Assembly (NCBI GenBank): GCA_965203045.1
Contig: OZ241850.1
Coordinates: 1,426,001-1,490,000, forward strand
DNA: 64,000 bases
Reading direction: 5' to 3'
From: G965203045 sp965203045
Lineage (GTDB): Bacteria > Pseudomonadota > Gammaproteobacteria > PS1 > Pseudothioglobaceae
Part shown: piece after piece, positions 18,401-27,100 of the stretch
Layout: every line of letters starts with the position of its first letter
How positions within the stretch are numbered: position 1 is the stretch's first letter
Notes under the pieces: model-generated
The model's database searches: none
What the model saw: only the letters and a program-made list of their open reading frames with translations
What the model was told of the DNA's origin: nothing
Position numbers and translations under genes: made by a program

Positions 18401-20937
18401 TTTGGGCTAATACTACGAATACGATTATTAGTCCTATCAGCAACAACAATATTGCCACTAGCATCAATTGCAACACCTGTTGGGGTGTTAAATTGCGCTG
18501 TAGCGCTAGCGCCATTAGTGGAACCGAAAGTGCCATCACCGGCAACAGTGCTCACCATGCCATCTGAGTCAATACTGCGAATACTATGATTATCCCTATC
18601 AGCAATAATAATATTACCGCTGGTGTCAATTGTAATCCCCGTTGGGTTATTAAATTGCGCTGTAGCGCTAGCGCCATTAGTAAAACCTGCTATGCCATCA
18701 CCGGCAATGGTTGTCACTGTGCCATCTGAGGCAATACTGCGAATACGGTGATTATTCCTATCAGCAATAATAATATTGCCACTAGCATCAATTGCAACAT
18801 CTGTTGGTCTATTAAATTGCGCTGTGGCGCTAGGGCCATCATCATCACCAAATGAACTTCCTGCTAAAGTGGTCACAAAAGTATCAACAATAGTCAACCA
18901 ACTTGGTAATTCAGTATCTGGGTCCGCGCTAAAAACAAGGTTGCTACTATCGCTATCACTAGCGCTCAAGTTATAGCGGTATAAACTATTAGCTAAAGTC
19001 CTAGTAATTGGCGCACTAGTAAAAGCAGGGGCATTATCAACAATAATATTGAAAGTTTTGGTTGTTCTATGTATAACGTCGCTAACGGCAATAATAATTT
19101 CATAACTATTTTGAGCCTCAAAGTTAGGGTTATGGTTAATTACTAATTGATTACTATTACTGCTACTAATACTAAAACTAGCGCTATCCGCTCCGCCAAC
19201 AATACTAAAACTAAGGCTGGCGGGATTATTATCATCAGCGCTAATAGTGGCAATAACACTGCCTGCTAGGATATTTTCACTTATAGTAGTAGTGCTGAGT
19301 GCTAGATTAGTCGGGATGGCGTCGCAATCACCATTATCTGCTACAACAATATTAAAGCTTTGTAAATCTTGAAGCTCGCCATCACTAACAATAAGCTCTA
19401 GGTTATAAATGCCAATATCATCACAGATGGGATTGCCTACAAGGGCAAAGTTGTTGATATTAATTTTACGAATGCGCTCATTACTTCTATCAGCAACAAC
19501 AATATTGCCACTAGCATCAACTGCAACACCCACTGGAGAACTAAATCTAGCTGCAGCGCTAGCGCCATCAGCAAAATCAGATTGACCACCAGCAATAGTG
19601 CTCACTGTCTCATCTGGGGTAATTTTACGAATGCGATTATTACTTCTATCAGCAACAATGATATTGCCCAGAGCATCAATTGCAACACCAAACGGATTAT
19701 AAAATCTAGCCGTGGCACTAGCGCCATCAATGAAACCCAAAGTGCCATCACCGGCAATAGTGCTCACTGTGCCACCTGGGGTAATCCTACGAATACTATG
19801 ATTATTCCTATCAGCAACAATAATATTGCCACTAGCATCAATTGCAACACCCGTTGGGGAAGCAAATCTAGCTGTGCTGCCAACACCATCAACAAAGCCA
19901 GTCTCACTACCAGCAATAGTGGTTACTATACCGTTTGTGCTAATGCTACGGATGCGATGATTATTTTCATCAGCAACAATAATATTGCTAAGAGCATCAA
20001 TTGCAACACCAAATGGAGCACTAAATCTAGCTGTTGCGCTAGCGCCATCAACAAAATCACTTTCACTACTACCAGCAATAGTGCTTACTTCACCGCCTGT
20101 GCTAATTCTGCGAATACGATTACTACTAGTATCAGCAACAATAATATTGCCCAGAGCATCAATTGCAACACCATTTGGAAAGATAAATTGAGCTGTGGCG
20201 CTAGCCCCATCCAAAAAACCCAAACCACTACCAGCAATAGTGGTTACTACGCCCTGTGGACTAATGTTGCGAATACGATGATTAATAGTATCAGCAACAA
20301 TAATATCACCACTAGCATCAATTGCAACACCTGATGGGTTTCTAAATCTAGCAGTGGCGCTAGCGCCATTGTTATCACCAGACACACCATCTCCTGCCAA
20401 AGTTGTTACAATTATATCAATAGCTAACCAACTTGGTAATTCAGCGTCTGGCGCAGCGCTAAAGACAAGATTACTACTATCAACATCACTGGCGCTTAGA
20501 TTGTATTGGTATGGACTATTAGCCCTAGTGGTAGTAATTGGGGTGCTAGTAAAAACAGGGGTACTGGGACCAAGTCTGGTGGTAACACTAAATGTTGCCC
20601 TTGTGGCACTAACCCCAGAACCTACGGTTAAAGTGGCAACAGTTTGAGTGTCAAATTCGCTACTGGATAAAATTCGCACAGCAACAGTAGCGCCTGCGGT
20701 AATTGCCCCCTCAGCTGAGGTTGGGGCGCCAGCGCCTATGATATAAGACCCGCCCTCAATGCGAATGCTAACAGTGCTGTCAAAACCGGTGATGGTTGCT
20801 ATATTAGAAGTAATGAATGTGTTTGGGGTTGCATCTGTGAGCGCGGTAAAGCTAAAGGGGTCTGTGTTTGCTGTAATTGATAATGAACTTAGTAAAAATA
20901 AAATAGCAGCAGTTGTTTTTGATAATATTGTTTGCAT
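9451..20937 (-). CDS. giant exported multidomain protein A: NHL propellers, FG-GAP/VCBS array, Ig-like repeats, dockerin-like end (3828 aa)
   Basis: Residues 1-23 are a Sec signal peptide (MQTILSKTTAAILFLLSSLS, then ITA). Residues 25-120 are a beta domain (DPFSFTALTDATPNTFITSN) shared with B and C. Three cadherin-like modules follow, each split by an insert: six NHL blades at about 176-494, six more at about 687-1011, and five FG-GAP/VCBS-like FVDIDNDGDFDVFVG repeats at about 1197-1486. Each split module resumes with G-T-P-x-C-x-D and ends near a second Cys. Residues 1490-3710 are Ig-like and MBG-like modules, including a 755-residue unit repeated in tandem. Residues 3717-3802 hold two calcium loops like a dockerin. 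The protein is probably exported and calcium-stabilised; an adhesive or binding role is inferred. No enzyme domain is recognised. It is the last gene of the four-gene set and has its own promoter. The start has no Shine-Dalgarno. Confidence 0.9.
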   Translation of the reverse strand: MQTILSKTTAAILFLLSSLSITANTDPFSFTALTDATPNTFITSNIATITGFDSTVSIRIEGGSYIIGAGAPTSAEGAITAGATVAVRILSSSEFDTQTVATLTVGSGVSATRATFSVTTRLGPSTPVFTSTPITTTRANSPYQYNLSASDVDSSNLVFSAAPDAELPSWLAIDIIVTTLAGDGVSGDNNGASATARFRNPSGVAIDASGDIIVADTINHRIRNISPQGVVTTIAGSGLGFLDGASATAQFIFPNGVAIDALGNIIVADTSSNRIRRISTGGEVSTIAGSSESDFVDGASATARFSAPFGVAIDALSNIIVADENNHRIRSISTNGIVTTIAGSETGFVDGVGSTARFASPTGVAIDASGNIIVADRNNHSIRRITPGGTVSTIAGDGTLGFIDGASATARFYNPFGVAIDALGNIIVADRSNNRIRKITPDETVSTIAGGQSDFADGASAAARFSSPVGVAVDASGNIVVADRSNERIRKININNFALVGNPICDDIGIYNLELIVSDGELQDLQSFNIVVADNGDCDAIPTNLALSTTTISENILAGSVIATISADDNNPASLSFSIVGGADSASFSISSSNSNQLVINHNPNFEAQNSYEIIIAVSDVIHRTTKTFNIIVDNAPAFTSAPITRTLANSLYRYNLSASDSDSSNLVFSADPDTELPSWLTIVDTFVTTLAGSSFGDDDGPSATAQFNRPTDVAIDASGNIIIADRNNHRIRSIASDGTVTTIAGDGIAGFTNGASATAQFNNPTGITIDTSGNIIIADRDNHSIRSIDSDGMVSTVAGDGTFGSTNGASATAQFNTPTGVAIDASGNIVVADRTNNRIRSISPNGMVSTIAGNGLLAHNDGIGTAASFRSPTGIAINASGNIIVADRGNHRIRRIVHRTVSTIAGGNIGLVDGARLEARFDNPSGVAIDTSGNIIVADTLNHRIRSISPDDIVTTIAGSGPSGPDSGSFADGISSNARFSELFHIVIDASDNIIVADELNNRIRKIERNSFILVGTPSCSDVGSHNLELIVSDGRSQSLQNFNIFVADDGNCGTAPTNLALSTTTIDENILAFSIIATISADDSDNPGSLTFGIVGGADSANFRIDNGNQLVINQSPDFETQSSYEIIIGVSDILNPLVTTTFNIDVNQIIIDTTTNIVANSPYLRNLIGISTEGDRVGFSVAEGSNLPQWLALGSLLTRDNDNNSFAGQDFSGGTARPAFVDIDNDGDFDVFVGDFESLMFFENTGSSTTPSFSQANNPLNLDAINNDFAPAPAFVDIDNDGDFDAFVGTNFGTIVFAENTGSITAPTFLTTSNNPFGFRNVAGTAAPAFVDIDNDGDFDAFVGAVEGAGAISAISFFENTGSVSSPSFSQVSGASNPLNIVNIDDAFEYKPAFVDIDSDGDFDVFVGVDTGGVIFFENIGSATSALFTRGADFYDLLTAGDIDDGNQFSPSFVDIDGDGDNDVFVGRNIGAIADIVFYRNIPAVLTGTPECSDLGPDVLTLTINDGISTSGQSFDIRVISDGSCALVAPFNFGAISDVIPNTIITSNAITVATNTQDPQSAFTISIEGSGARYSINDGIYTNIGRIVNVGDSVRVQIVASNQVITTTTATVSIDNIAAAFAVTTADFMIAGGDRTVNYNSPPITITTTITDSPIVWSSNATNVISFNDPSIGLVTIVGAGTALISASRTGAEDSIVFTVEPLTLTPTFASPQSFIYNTNIRTVLVTITSGIIEGDDVSLSVSGATAADAGNYNIDLALIGTDSRNYFLSTTTLSWSIIRTDQSQFSLGADTTITFGDNFSRPATGVSATVASSYGSSNPDVATVAANGDITTTGIGSTIISTTNTGDNNYNSAADSYTLNVAPLTLTIAIGSTSTIYTGAAIAVTTTITNLVSGYEQVSLTISGSQTATNIGDYSFNISAIEGSDSSNYILIPITISWVVAPARQSELDITGNATILMVGQTTTATATNNQPQGTLTISASEAGIATINGSTITADNVGTITITISKQVANHNDISASYQLVVIQNTTTPIDAGNDRAATYTPDGVLSAQAPTNTQGRVISYAIDPIGSDVATININTGAITITNAGTVNILVSAAATTNYATSTNTYLLTINQAAQEPFTITASDTLIFGATSAIVVIDSGSGDGTITYDSSDIAIATITAAGIITAAGVGEAIITATRDGGRNYLNTSATHSLIIERADQTNFVINGSSTLANAATGFATATGGQGIGAITFSSSNPDIATISQGGVITAQSLGTTTISATKSGGDNYHDIGNSYLLTIVNTTPTVANPIPNQIASVGNPFTFIIPANTFNDADGDDLAISVSTLPDGLMFDSTNTSITGTPAILGISTITITANDDNGAMVSTSFNLIVIDDFIITGDNPRNVVYGAAAQNIIAQGGASPAGAITFTSSTPSVASFDDPSIGALTILGAGNAIITAARDGTGEQASISIIVSPRTITPTFASPQTFIYNTNIRTVLATITSGIVGTDDVSLSISGTATATDVDNYNIDLALIGAASRNYRLNTTTLSWSIIKADQSAFSLGTDTTITFGEGLSRPATGVSATVVSSYGSSDPDVAMVDINGNITTTGVGSTIISATNTGDNNYNSAADSYTLNVAQLTLTIATGSTTTIYTGAAITITTTITNLVSGYEQVSLTISGDQTATNAGDYSFDISAIEGSDSPNYILIPTTISWTIDPAEQSELDITSNATRLMVGQTTTATATNNQPQGTLTISASEAGIATIDGSTITATNVGTITITISKQVANHNDISASYQLVVIQNTTAAIDAGGDRVATYAPSGALSAQIPTNAQGRVISYAIDPIGSDVVTININTGAITITNAGTVSIVVSAAATTNYASSTDSYLLTINQAPQGPFTITASDTLIFGATSAIVVVDPGSGDGTITYAASPSDIITIDADGIISAIGVGEATITATKAGGRNYLNTSAIHSLIVERADQTNFVINGSSTLANAATSFATATGGQGIGAITFSSSNPDVATITQDGMITAQSLGTTTISAIKSGGDNYHDIGNSYLLTIINTTPTVANPIPNQIASVGNPFTFTIPANTFNDANGDTLTISVSALPPSLTFDGINNIAGIPATIGISTIIITADDGNGAMTSTNFNLEVTDRFIITGDNPRAAVYGAATQNIVAQGGATPTGAITFASSTPSIARFDNANIGALTIVGAGTTIITATRDSTNEQTTITFIIHPRIITPTFASPQTFIYNTNIRTVLATITSGIVGTDDVSLSISGTAAATNVGNYNIDLTLTGAASRNYRLSTTTLSWSIIKADQSQFSLGADTTITFGESLSRLATGVSATVDSIYDSSNPDVATVTASGDITTTGVGSTIISATNIGDNNYNSAADSYTLNVAPLTLTIAIGSTTTIYTGAAITITTTITNLVSGHEQVNLTISGSQTATNTGDYSFDISAIEGIDSPNYILIPITISWVVAPAQQSELDITGNATRLMVGQTTIATATNDQPQGTLTISASEAGIVTIDGSTITATNVGITTITISKQVANHNNISASYQLVVIQNTTTPIDAGDDRTATYTLGGVLSAQTPTNTQGRVISYAADPMDSDVATININTGAITITNAGTVIIVVSAAATTNYAASTDSYLLTINQANQGTFTITTSATLILGATSAIRVVDSGSGDGTITYSSSDIAIATITTDGIITATGAGEATITATKAGGRNYNDISTSASLEVVIVTGFNLDIDDDGRRLTTTDGILIIRFLTGSTDTIDTTGATTSDAQRNTQQILDFLQSGYDSLDVDGNGTIEANSDGMLIMRYLADQENLNTAGATTTTSVGVDTITLNLQNIYD
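9530..9786 (-). other. dockerin-like calcium-loop pair, protein A C-terminus
   Basis: Two loops, DIDDDGRRLTTTD with GILIIRFL and DVDGNGTIEANSD with GMLIMRYL, resemble the duplicated EF-hand half-sites of type I dockerins. Each loop has its last Asp at position 13 instead of 12. An insert of about 35 residues separates them. QENLN follows the second loop in A, B and C (QENLY in D). Confidence 0.7.
11231..13495 (-). repeat. 755-residue supermodule, copy 1 (protein A)
   Basis: A run of MBG-like and BIG2-like modules recurs at a constant 2265-base offset. The YNTNIRTV landmark lies at 11231, 13496 and 15761. The WITT-type landmark gataactacta lies at 10321, 12586 and 14854, the last shift being one codon longer. 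A further partial copy (9.8-11.2 kb) runs into the dockerin-like end. Confidence 0.8.
13496..15760 (-). repeat. 755-residue supermodule, copy 2 (protein A)
   Basis: This second full copy lies in tandem with copy 1. It carries the same order of modules (TPTFASPQTF, QSAFSLG, LTLTIATGSTTTIYTG, QSELDITSNAT, ADQTNFVINGSSTL, NPIPNQIASVG). By eye the two copies differ mainly by scattered substitutions. Confidence 0.8.
16478..17347 (-). repeat. five FG-GAP/VCBS-like calcium repeats inserted in a cadherin-like module (protein A)
   Basis: Five repeats are built on PAFVDIDNDGDFDVFVG followed by a FFENTGS segment. The D-x-D-x-D-G-x-x-D core is the calcium site of integrin-type FG-GAP and VCBS propellers. 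The block is bracketed by LPQWLAL before it and LTGTPECSD after it, the same insertion site as the NHL propellers. Confidence 0.85.
17905..18876 (-). repeat. six-bladed NHL propeller, A-2
   Basis: Six units of about 53 residues follow the pattern V-T-T-I-A-G...A-x-F-x-x-P-x-G-V-A-I-D-x-x-G-N-I-I-V-A-D-x-x-N-x-R-I-R-x-I. Six is the usual blade number for an NHL ring. The propeller interrupts a cadherin-like module between LPSWLTI and LVGTPSCSD. Confidence 0.88.
19456..20412 (-). repeat. six-bladed NHL propeller, A-1
   Basis: Six NHL units lie between LPSWLAI and LVGNPICDD of the first cadherin-like module. All blades keep the VAD-x-x-N-x-x-I-R core. It is close in sequence to A-2 and to the five propellers in protein D. 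Confidence 0.88.
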
Positions 20938-21062
20938 TATTTTTTGTTATATGACAAGATTTTAAATATATGACTATAATACAGTCTAAAAAAATTTATT
21001 TCGCTAACGTACCACCATCTTTAATAGCGGTAATTAAGTCGCCCCCTAGTTTCACAGCGCTG

Positions 21063-21090
21063 ATGATACCAGAAAATTAATAAATGTCAA
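21063..21090 (-). promoter_or_regulatory. sigma70-type promoter of giant gene A
   Basis: TTGACA and TATCAT are separated by 16 bases, with TGG directly before the -10. The same promoter stands before B and C at nearly the same distance. It leaves a leader of about 120 bases before ATG 20937. A T/A-rich stretch upstream of the -35 is also shared and may be an UP element or the T-tract of a terminator for gene B. Confidence 0.75.
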
Positions 21091-21160
21091 GTAAATAATA
21101 TCTCTTATAAAAATAAAACTAAAAACAATGACGCTAGGGCGGCTACCTTCAGTTGCGGTT

Positions 21161-24100
21161 TTAATATATATCCTCAAGATACTCTCTAATTTCCTCAAGA
21201 CTTCTTGTTGGGTTACTTCCAACCAAATCGTCGATATTAAGATTTTCTTGGTCTGCCAAGTAGCGCATAATTAACATACCATCGCTGCTTACTTCTGTTG
21301 TCCCATTGTCATCAATATCTAAAATATTGCTTTGATAAGCAGTTTTTAAAATATTTTTAATAGTCTGTTCATCTATTGTTGCATCTGTTGTAGTTACACC
21401 AATAGTGGTAAATGTGTTAGTGCTTGTTAAATACCTAATGATTAAAATACCATCAGTGGTAGTTAGTCTACTACCATCACCGTCAATATCTAAGCTAAAG
21501 CGAGTAACTGCTATTGAAATGCTAGCGCTAATATCATTATAATTTCTGCCTCCTGCTTTGGTTGCGGTAATGATAGCCTCACCCGCACCAACAGCGCTAA
21601 TAATACCATTTGCATCAATAGTAATAATACCACTTGGGCTAGCAGCATAGGTAATGGTGCCCTCACCACTGCCAGGGTCTACTACCACAACAGCGCTAGT
21701 TGCGCCAAATGTTAAGGTATCGCTAGCGGTGATAGTAAATGTGCCTTGGGTTGCTTGGTTAATAGTTAGTAGATAGCTATCGGTTGAGGTAGCATAATTA
21801 GTAGTTGCAGCGGCGCTTACTACAATGCTGACTGTGCCGACGTTTGTAATAGTGATAGCGCCGGTATTTATGTTAATTGTTGCAACATCACTAGTTATTG
21901 GGTCTGCGGCATAACTAATTACTCTGCCTCGGGTATTAGTTGGCGTTTGAGCGCTTAGAGCGCCACTAGGGGCATAGGTGGCAACCCTGTCATCACCAGC
22001 ATCAATAGGGGTTGTGGTATTTTGGACAACTACTAGCTGATAACTAGCGCTGATGTTGTTGTGATTAGCAACTTGTTTGGTAATGGTGATAGTAGTTATG
22101 CCGACATTAGTAGCGGTTATGGTGCTGCTATCAATTGTGGCAATACCAGCCTCACTAGAGATGATTGTTAGTGTGCCTTGTGGTTGGTTATTAGTAGCAG
22201 TTGCGGTGGTTGTTTGTCCTACCATGAGTCTGGTGGCATTGCTGGTAATATCTAGTTCGGATTGCCGAGCTGGGGCTACTACCCAGCTAATAGTTGTTGG
22301 GATTAGTATGTAGTTAGGACTATCACTGCCTTCAATGGCGCTAATATCAAAAGAGTAATCACCAGTATTAGTTGCTGTTTGGTCGCCATTTATGGTGAGG
22401 CTTACCTGCTCGTGCCCACTAACAAGATTGGTAATAGTGGTAGTTATTGTAATAGCAGCACCAGTATAAATAGTGGTAGTGCTACCGATAGCAATAGTGA
22501 GTGTTAATGGAGCAACATTTAGCGTATAGCTATCAGCTGCAGAGTTATAATTATTATCACCAGTGTTGGTGGCGCTAATGATAGCGCTGCCAACACCAGT
22601 GGTTGTAATATCACCGTTTGCAGCCACCGTTGCAACGTCTGGGTTAGACGAGCCATAACTACTAGCAGCAGTAGCAGAAACACCTGTTGCTGGGCGACTA
22701 AAGCTATCACCAAATGTTATAGTTGTATCAGCCCCTAAACTAAATGCGCTTTGGTTTGTTCTTATAATTGACCAGCTAAGAGTAGTTGTGCTTAGGCGGT
22801 AGTTGCGACTAGCAGCGCCTGTTAGTGTTAGGTCTATATTGTAGTTGCCAACATCAGTTGCGGTTGCCCCACTTATAGCAAGGCTAACATCATCAGTACC
22901 TATTATGCCGCTGGTAATAGTTGCGAGTACAGTTCTTATGTTGGTGTTGTAGATAAAGGTTTGTGAGCTGGCAAAGGTTGGGGTAATGGTCCTTGGACTA
23001 ACAATAAAGCTAATGCTTGCTTGTTCGCCCGTGCCATCTCTAGTAGCAGTTATAATTGCAGTCCCAGCGCCTGATATGGTTAACACACCTATGTTTGCAT
23101 CACCAAAGTTAACAATACTTGGAGTGCTAGAGACAAAAGTTATTGCCCCAGTTAGACTAGCCCCACCTTGGGCTATGATGTTTTGGCTGGCATCGCCATA
23201 AACAGCACTTCTTGGATTATCGCCAGTAATAATAAATCTATTAGTAATTTCTAGATTAAAGCTAGTGCTAACCATAGCCCCATTACCATCATCAGCGGTG
23301 ATGGTTATAGTTGAAATCCCTACTGTTGCTGGAATACCAGTAATGCTGTTAATACCATCAAAAGTTAAACTAGGTGGCAAAGCAGAAACACTAATAGTTA
23401 AGGTATCGCCGTTAGCATCATTAAAGGTATTAGCTGGGATAGGGAAAGTAAATAGGTTTCCTAGTGAGGCAATTTGGTTTGGTATAAGGTTTGTAACAGT
23501 AGGGGTGGTATTGGTAATAGTTAGTAGATAACTATCACTAATGTCATGATAGTTTCTACCACCATCTTTGGTTGCGGTAATTATAGCCTCACCTACACCA
23601 GTTGCAGTAATGATACCATCGGCGGTAATAGTTGCAATTGCTATATCACTGGATTCATAAGTAATAGTCCCATCACCACTACCCGGGTCTACTATCACAA
23701 TAGCGCTGGTTGCGCCAAATGTTAGGGTATCGCCAGCGATGATGGTAAATGTGCCTTGGATTGCTTGGTTAATAGTTAGTAGATAGCTATCGGTTGATGC
23801 GGCATAATTAGTAGTAGTTGCGGCACTGGCTATAATACTAACTGTGCCAACATTTATAATGGTGATAGCACCGCTATTGCTATCAATAGTTACAACATCA
23901 CTATCTATTGGGTCTACGGCATAGCTAATTACTCTGTCTTGGGCATTAGTTGGTATTTGAGGACTTAGAATACCACTAGGGATATAGGTGGCAGCCCTAT
24001 CATCACCAGCATCAATAGGGGTTGTGGTATTTTGGATAACTAGTAGTTGATAACTGGCGCTGATGTTGTTGTAATTAGTAACTTGTTTGGTGATGGTAAT

Positions 24101-27100
24101 AGTAGTTATGCCAACATTAGTAGCGGTTATGGTGCTACCATTAATTGTGGCAATACCAGCCTCACTAGAGGTGATTGTTAGTGTGCCTTGTGGTTGGTCA
24201 TTAGTAGCAGTTGCGGTGGTTGTTTGTCCTACCATAAGTCTGGTGGCATTACTGGTAATATTTAGTTCAGATTGCCGAGCTGCAGCTACTACCCAGCTAA
24301 TAGTTGTTGGGGCAAATATGTAGTTTGGACTAGCGCTACCACTAATAGAGACACTAAATTGATAGTTGCCAGCATTTATCGCAGTTTGGTCGCCGCTTAT
24401 AGTTAGGATAATAGCGCCACTGTTGATATCGTCCTCAACAGCATTAGTTAGGCTAACTGCTATGGTTTGGCTAGTATTGTTAAAGACAAGAGTATCAGTT
24501 GGGCCCACACTAAGCCCAAGTTGTCTAGGATTTACCAATAGACTAATACTAGCTTGACTGCTACCTCTACTAGCAGTGATAGTAGTAGTGCCAATATCTA
24601 TAATTGTTACAACACCACTATTTTCATCAATGGTAGCAACAGTGGGGATGCTAGAAGTCCAAGTGATTGGTTGTGCTGGGTTGCCACCTTGGCTGGTAAT
24701 GCTAATGGCGTCATCACCGTAATTAGCAGTTATATCTCCTCCCACAATACTAAGGGGGTCTATATTAATACTAATAACAAAGCTAATAGTATCAGTGCCA
24801 ACCGCATTGCTTGTGCTAAGTGTGTAGGTTGTGCTTTGTTGGGCTATAATTGGTGTGCCGCTTATAACAATATTGCTACCAACCAAATCAATAGATAAAC
24901 TAGTAGGCAGAGTAGGTGTTATACCAAAAATAGTTGGCACCCCACCATTGTTGATAATGGTTAATGCTACGGGTTCGCCAGCTGATAATACTTGAGCGGT
25001 AGGGGTAACTAGGCTAGGGATTGGATTAAGCACACTAATCATTATTACCGCCGAGGCTCTACCAGTGCGACCGACTTCGTTAAGACTAATAGTTAGGCTA
25101 ATATTGCCCCCAAAGCTTGGCGCTGGCTGATAGGAAATATCAGCAATAGAACTAGTGATGCCAATTATGTTGATATTACCACCAGCGCCGCTATCTGTTG
25201 CCGACCAAACAATATCATCATCGTCTAAGTCAAAACCTAATAAATTAGCAATAGTAATTGGTGATGTAGCGCCAAAAGGAATATTAACCGTGCCTAAATT
25301 AGTAGTAGCAGGAAACCCATTAGGAAACTCAAAAACACCACCCCTATTTGCGGTACAAATTACATCATTACGTTGTGGGGTTAGGCAATTTTCTCTTCTT
25401 CCTCCACCATCGTTATTATTAGGCTCGCCAGCTGCAAAAATATTAATAAATCCCGGATAGGGGACAAAACCATCACTCCCAGTATTTGTATCTACACCAA
25501 ATTGAGTACCGTCATTAGTATAAACCCAATCTCCTTCACTGGCTATGTCATCAGCTCCTAAATAAAAGAGATCCACAGTGCCGGGAAATAAGTTTATTAC
25601 ATGTAATAGTTCAGCGCCATTATCAGCTCTGGTTAAGTAGCCACCCTCTGCATTAAAGTCATCTAATAACTCTTGATAAGTACCACTCTGTCTAGCAAGG
25701 TATAAATGCCCGCCAAACACTGAAAAATCAGCTAATAAATCTCTCCTGCTACCGGGATTGCTAATTACTGGGGCTGTGTCGCTATCTTGGACAGTTACTA
25801 CTAAAGTTTGGCTATTATTCTGCCCATTTGCTTTATCTAAGTCAATTACCAGTATAGCGTTACCTATTGTATCAGGGGTGATGCTAAAGTAAAGCGTAGC
25901 ATTTGTTGGAGTGCTGGTCAACAGCGCGCTAGTTTGAATACTATTGGTAGCAAATGATATAACAGGTTCTGGCTCAAGAGTAAAGATATCATCACCACTC
26001 ACAGTAATGCTAAATGTTGCTTGTTGGTCAATACCGCTAATATCAGCAACCAGTCCTGTTACATCTATAATATGACGGATGGTATTGGGAGCATTTTTAG
26101 TAAGGGTAATGCTAGTGGCTGCTAGCATAAAGGCAGGTGGAAGCGCGTCAATAATATGAATGCCAGCTACAGCTGTAGCTCCCAAGTAGTTAGTATCTTC
26201 GGGGCTAATAGCGCTAATACTAATACTGCCAACACCAATAGGGCTTAGGATATTATTGCTAATACTAGCAGAACCAGAACCTGAGCTAATGGTATAAATA
26301 ACATCAGCTGTGCTGGAAGCCCCAGTTACAAAAGCGCTTAAATCTAGGGTTGATGTTGATATTATAAAACTAGGAAGAGTAAAGGCAAAACTAGATTGCT
26401 CAGCTTGGTTGATAGTCCAAGTAGTAGTTATTGGGCTAAATATGTAGTTTGGGCTGGCGCTACCGCTAACACTGGTAGTAAAGGTATAAGCAGCAGCATT
26501 AAGTGCCGTATTAACACCACTAATGCTAAGAGTAATAGCGCCACTATTAATATCGCTCTCAACAGCATTATTTAGGCTAACTGCTACGGTTTGGCTAGTG
26601 TTATTAAAGACAAAAGTAGTGGTTGGGTCAATATCAAAGCTAAGTTGTCTGGGATTTACTAATAGGGTAATACTAGCTTGGCTGCTGTCTCTACTAGCAG
26701 TGATAACAGTAGTGCCAACACCTGTGGTCGTTACAAGACCACTATTTTCATCAATGGTAGCAACAGTGGGGATGCTAGAATCCCAAGTAACTGGTTGTAG
26801 TGGATTGCCACCTTGGCTAGCAATGCTGATAGTATCACCATAAATAGCAGTTATATCACTCCCGACAATAATTAGAGGTCCAGCAGCAGTAGCAGTAATA
26901 GCAATTGCGGCAGATTTAGCACCAACGCTAATAGTAAGAGTACCAACACCAGCAGCAGTTGCTCCTACTGTAATAGATGCTCTACCAGCAACGCTAATAG
27001 TAGTTGAAGTAGAAATAGTAAAAGAGCCTTCTACACTAAAAGTTAATGTAGTCGGAGGTAAAAATAAGTTATTATTAGCATCAAGCAAGCTAGTATCTAA

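Noticed and set aside
19582..20334. Open plus-strand frame of 250 codons opposite protein A
   Set aside because: It is antisense to the NHL repeats. Its Asn/Ser/Ile-rich repeated text is a mirror of the blade codons, and no start context or family is visible.
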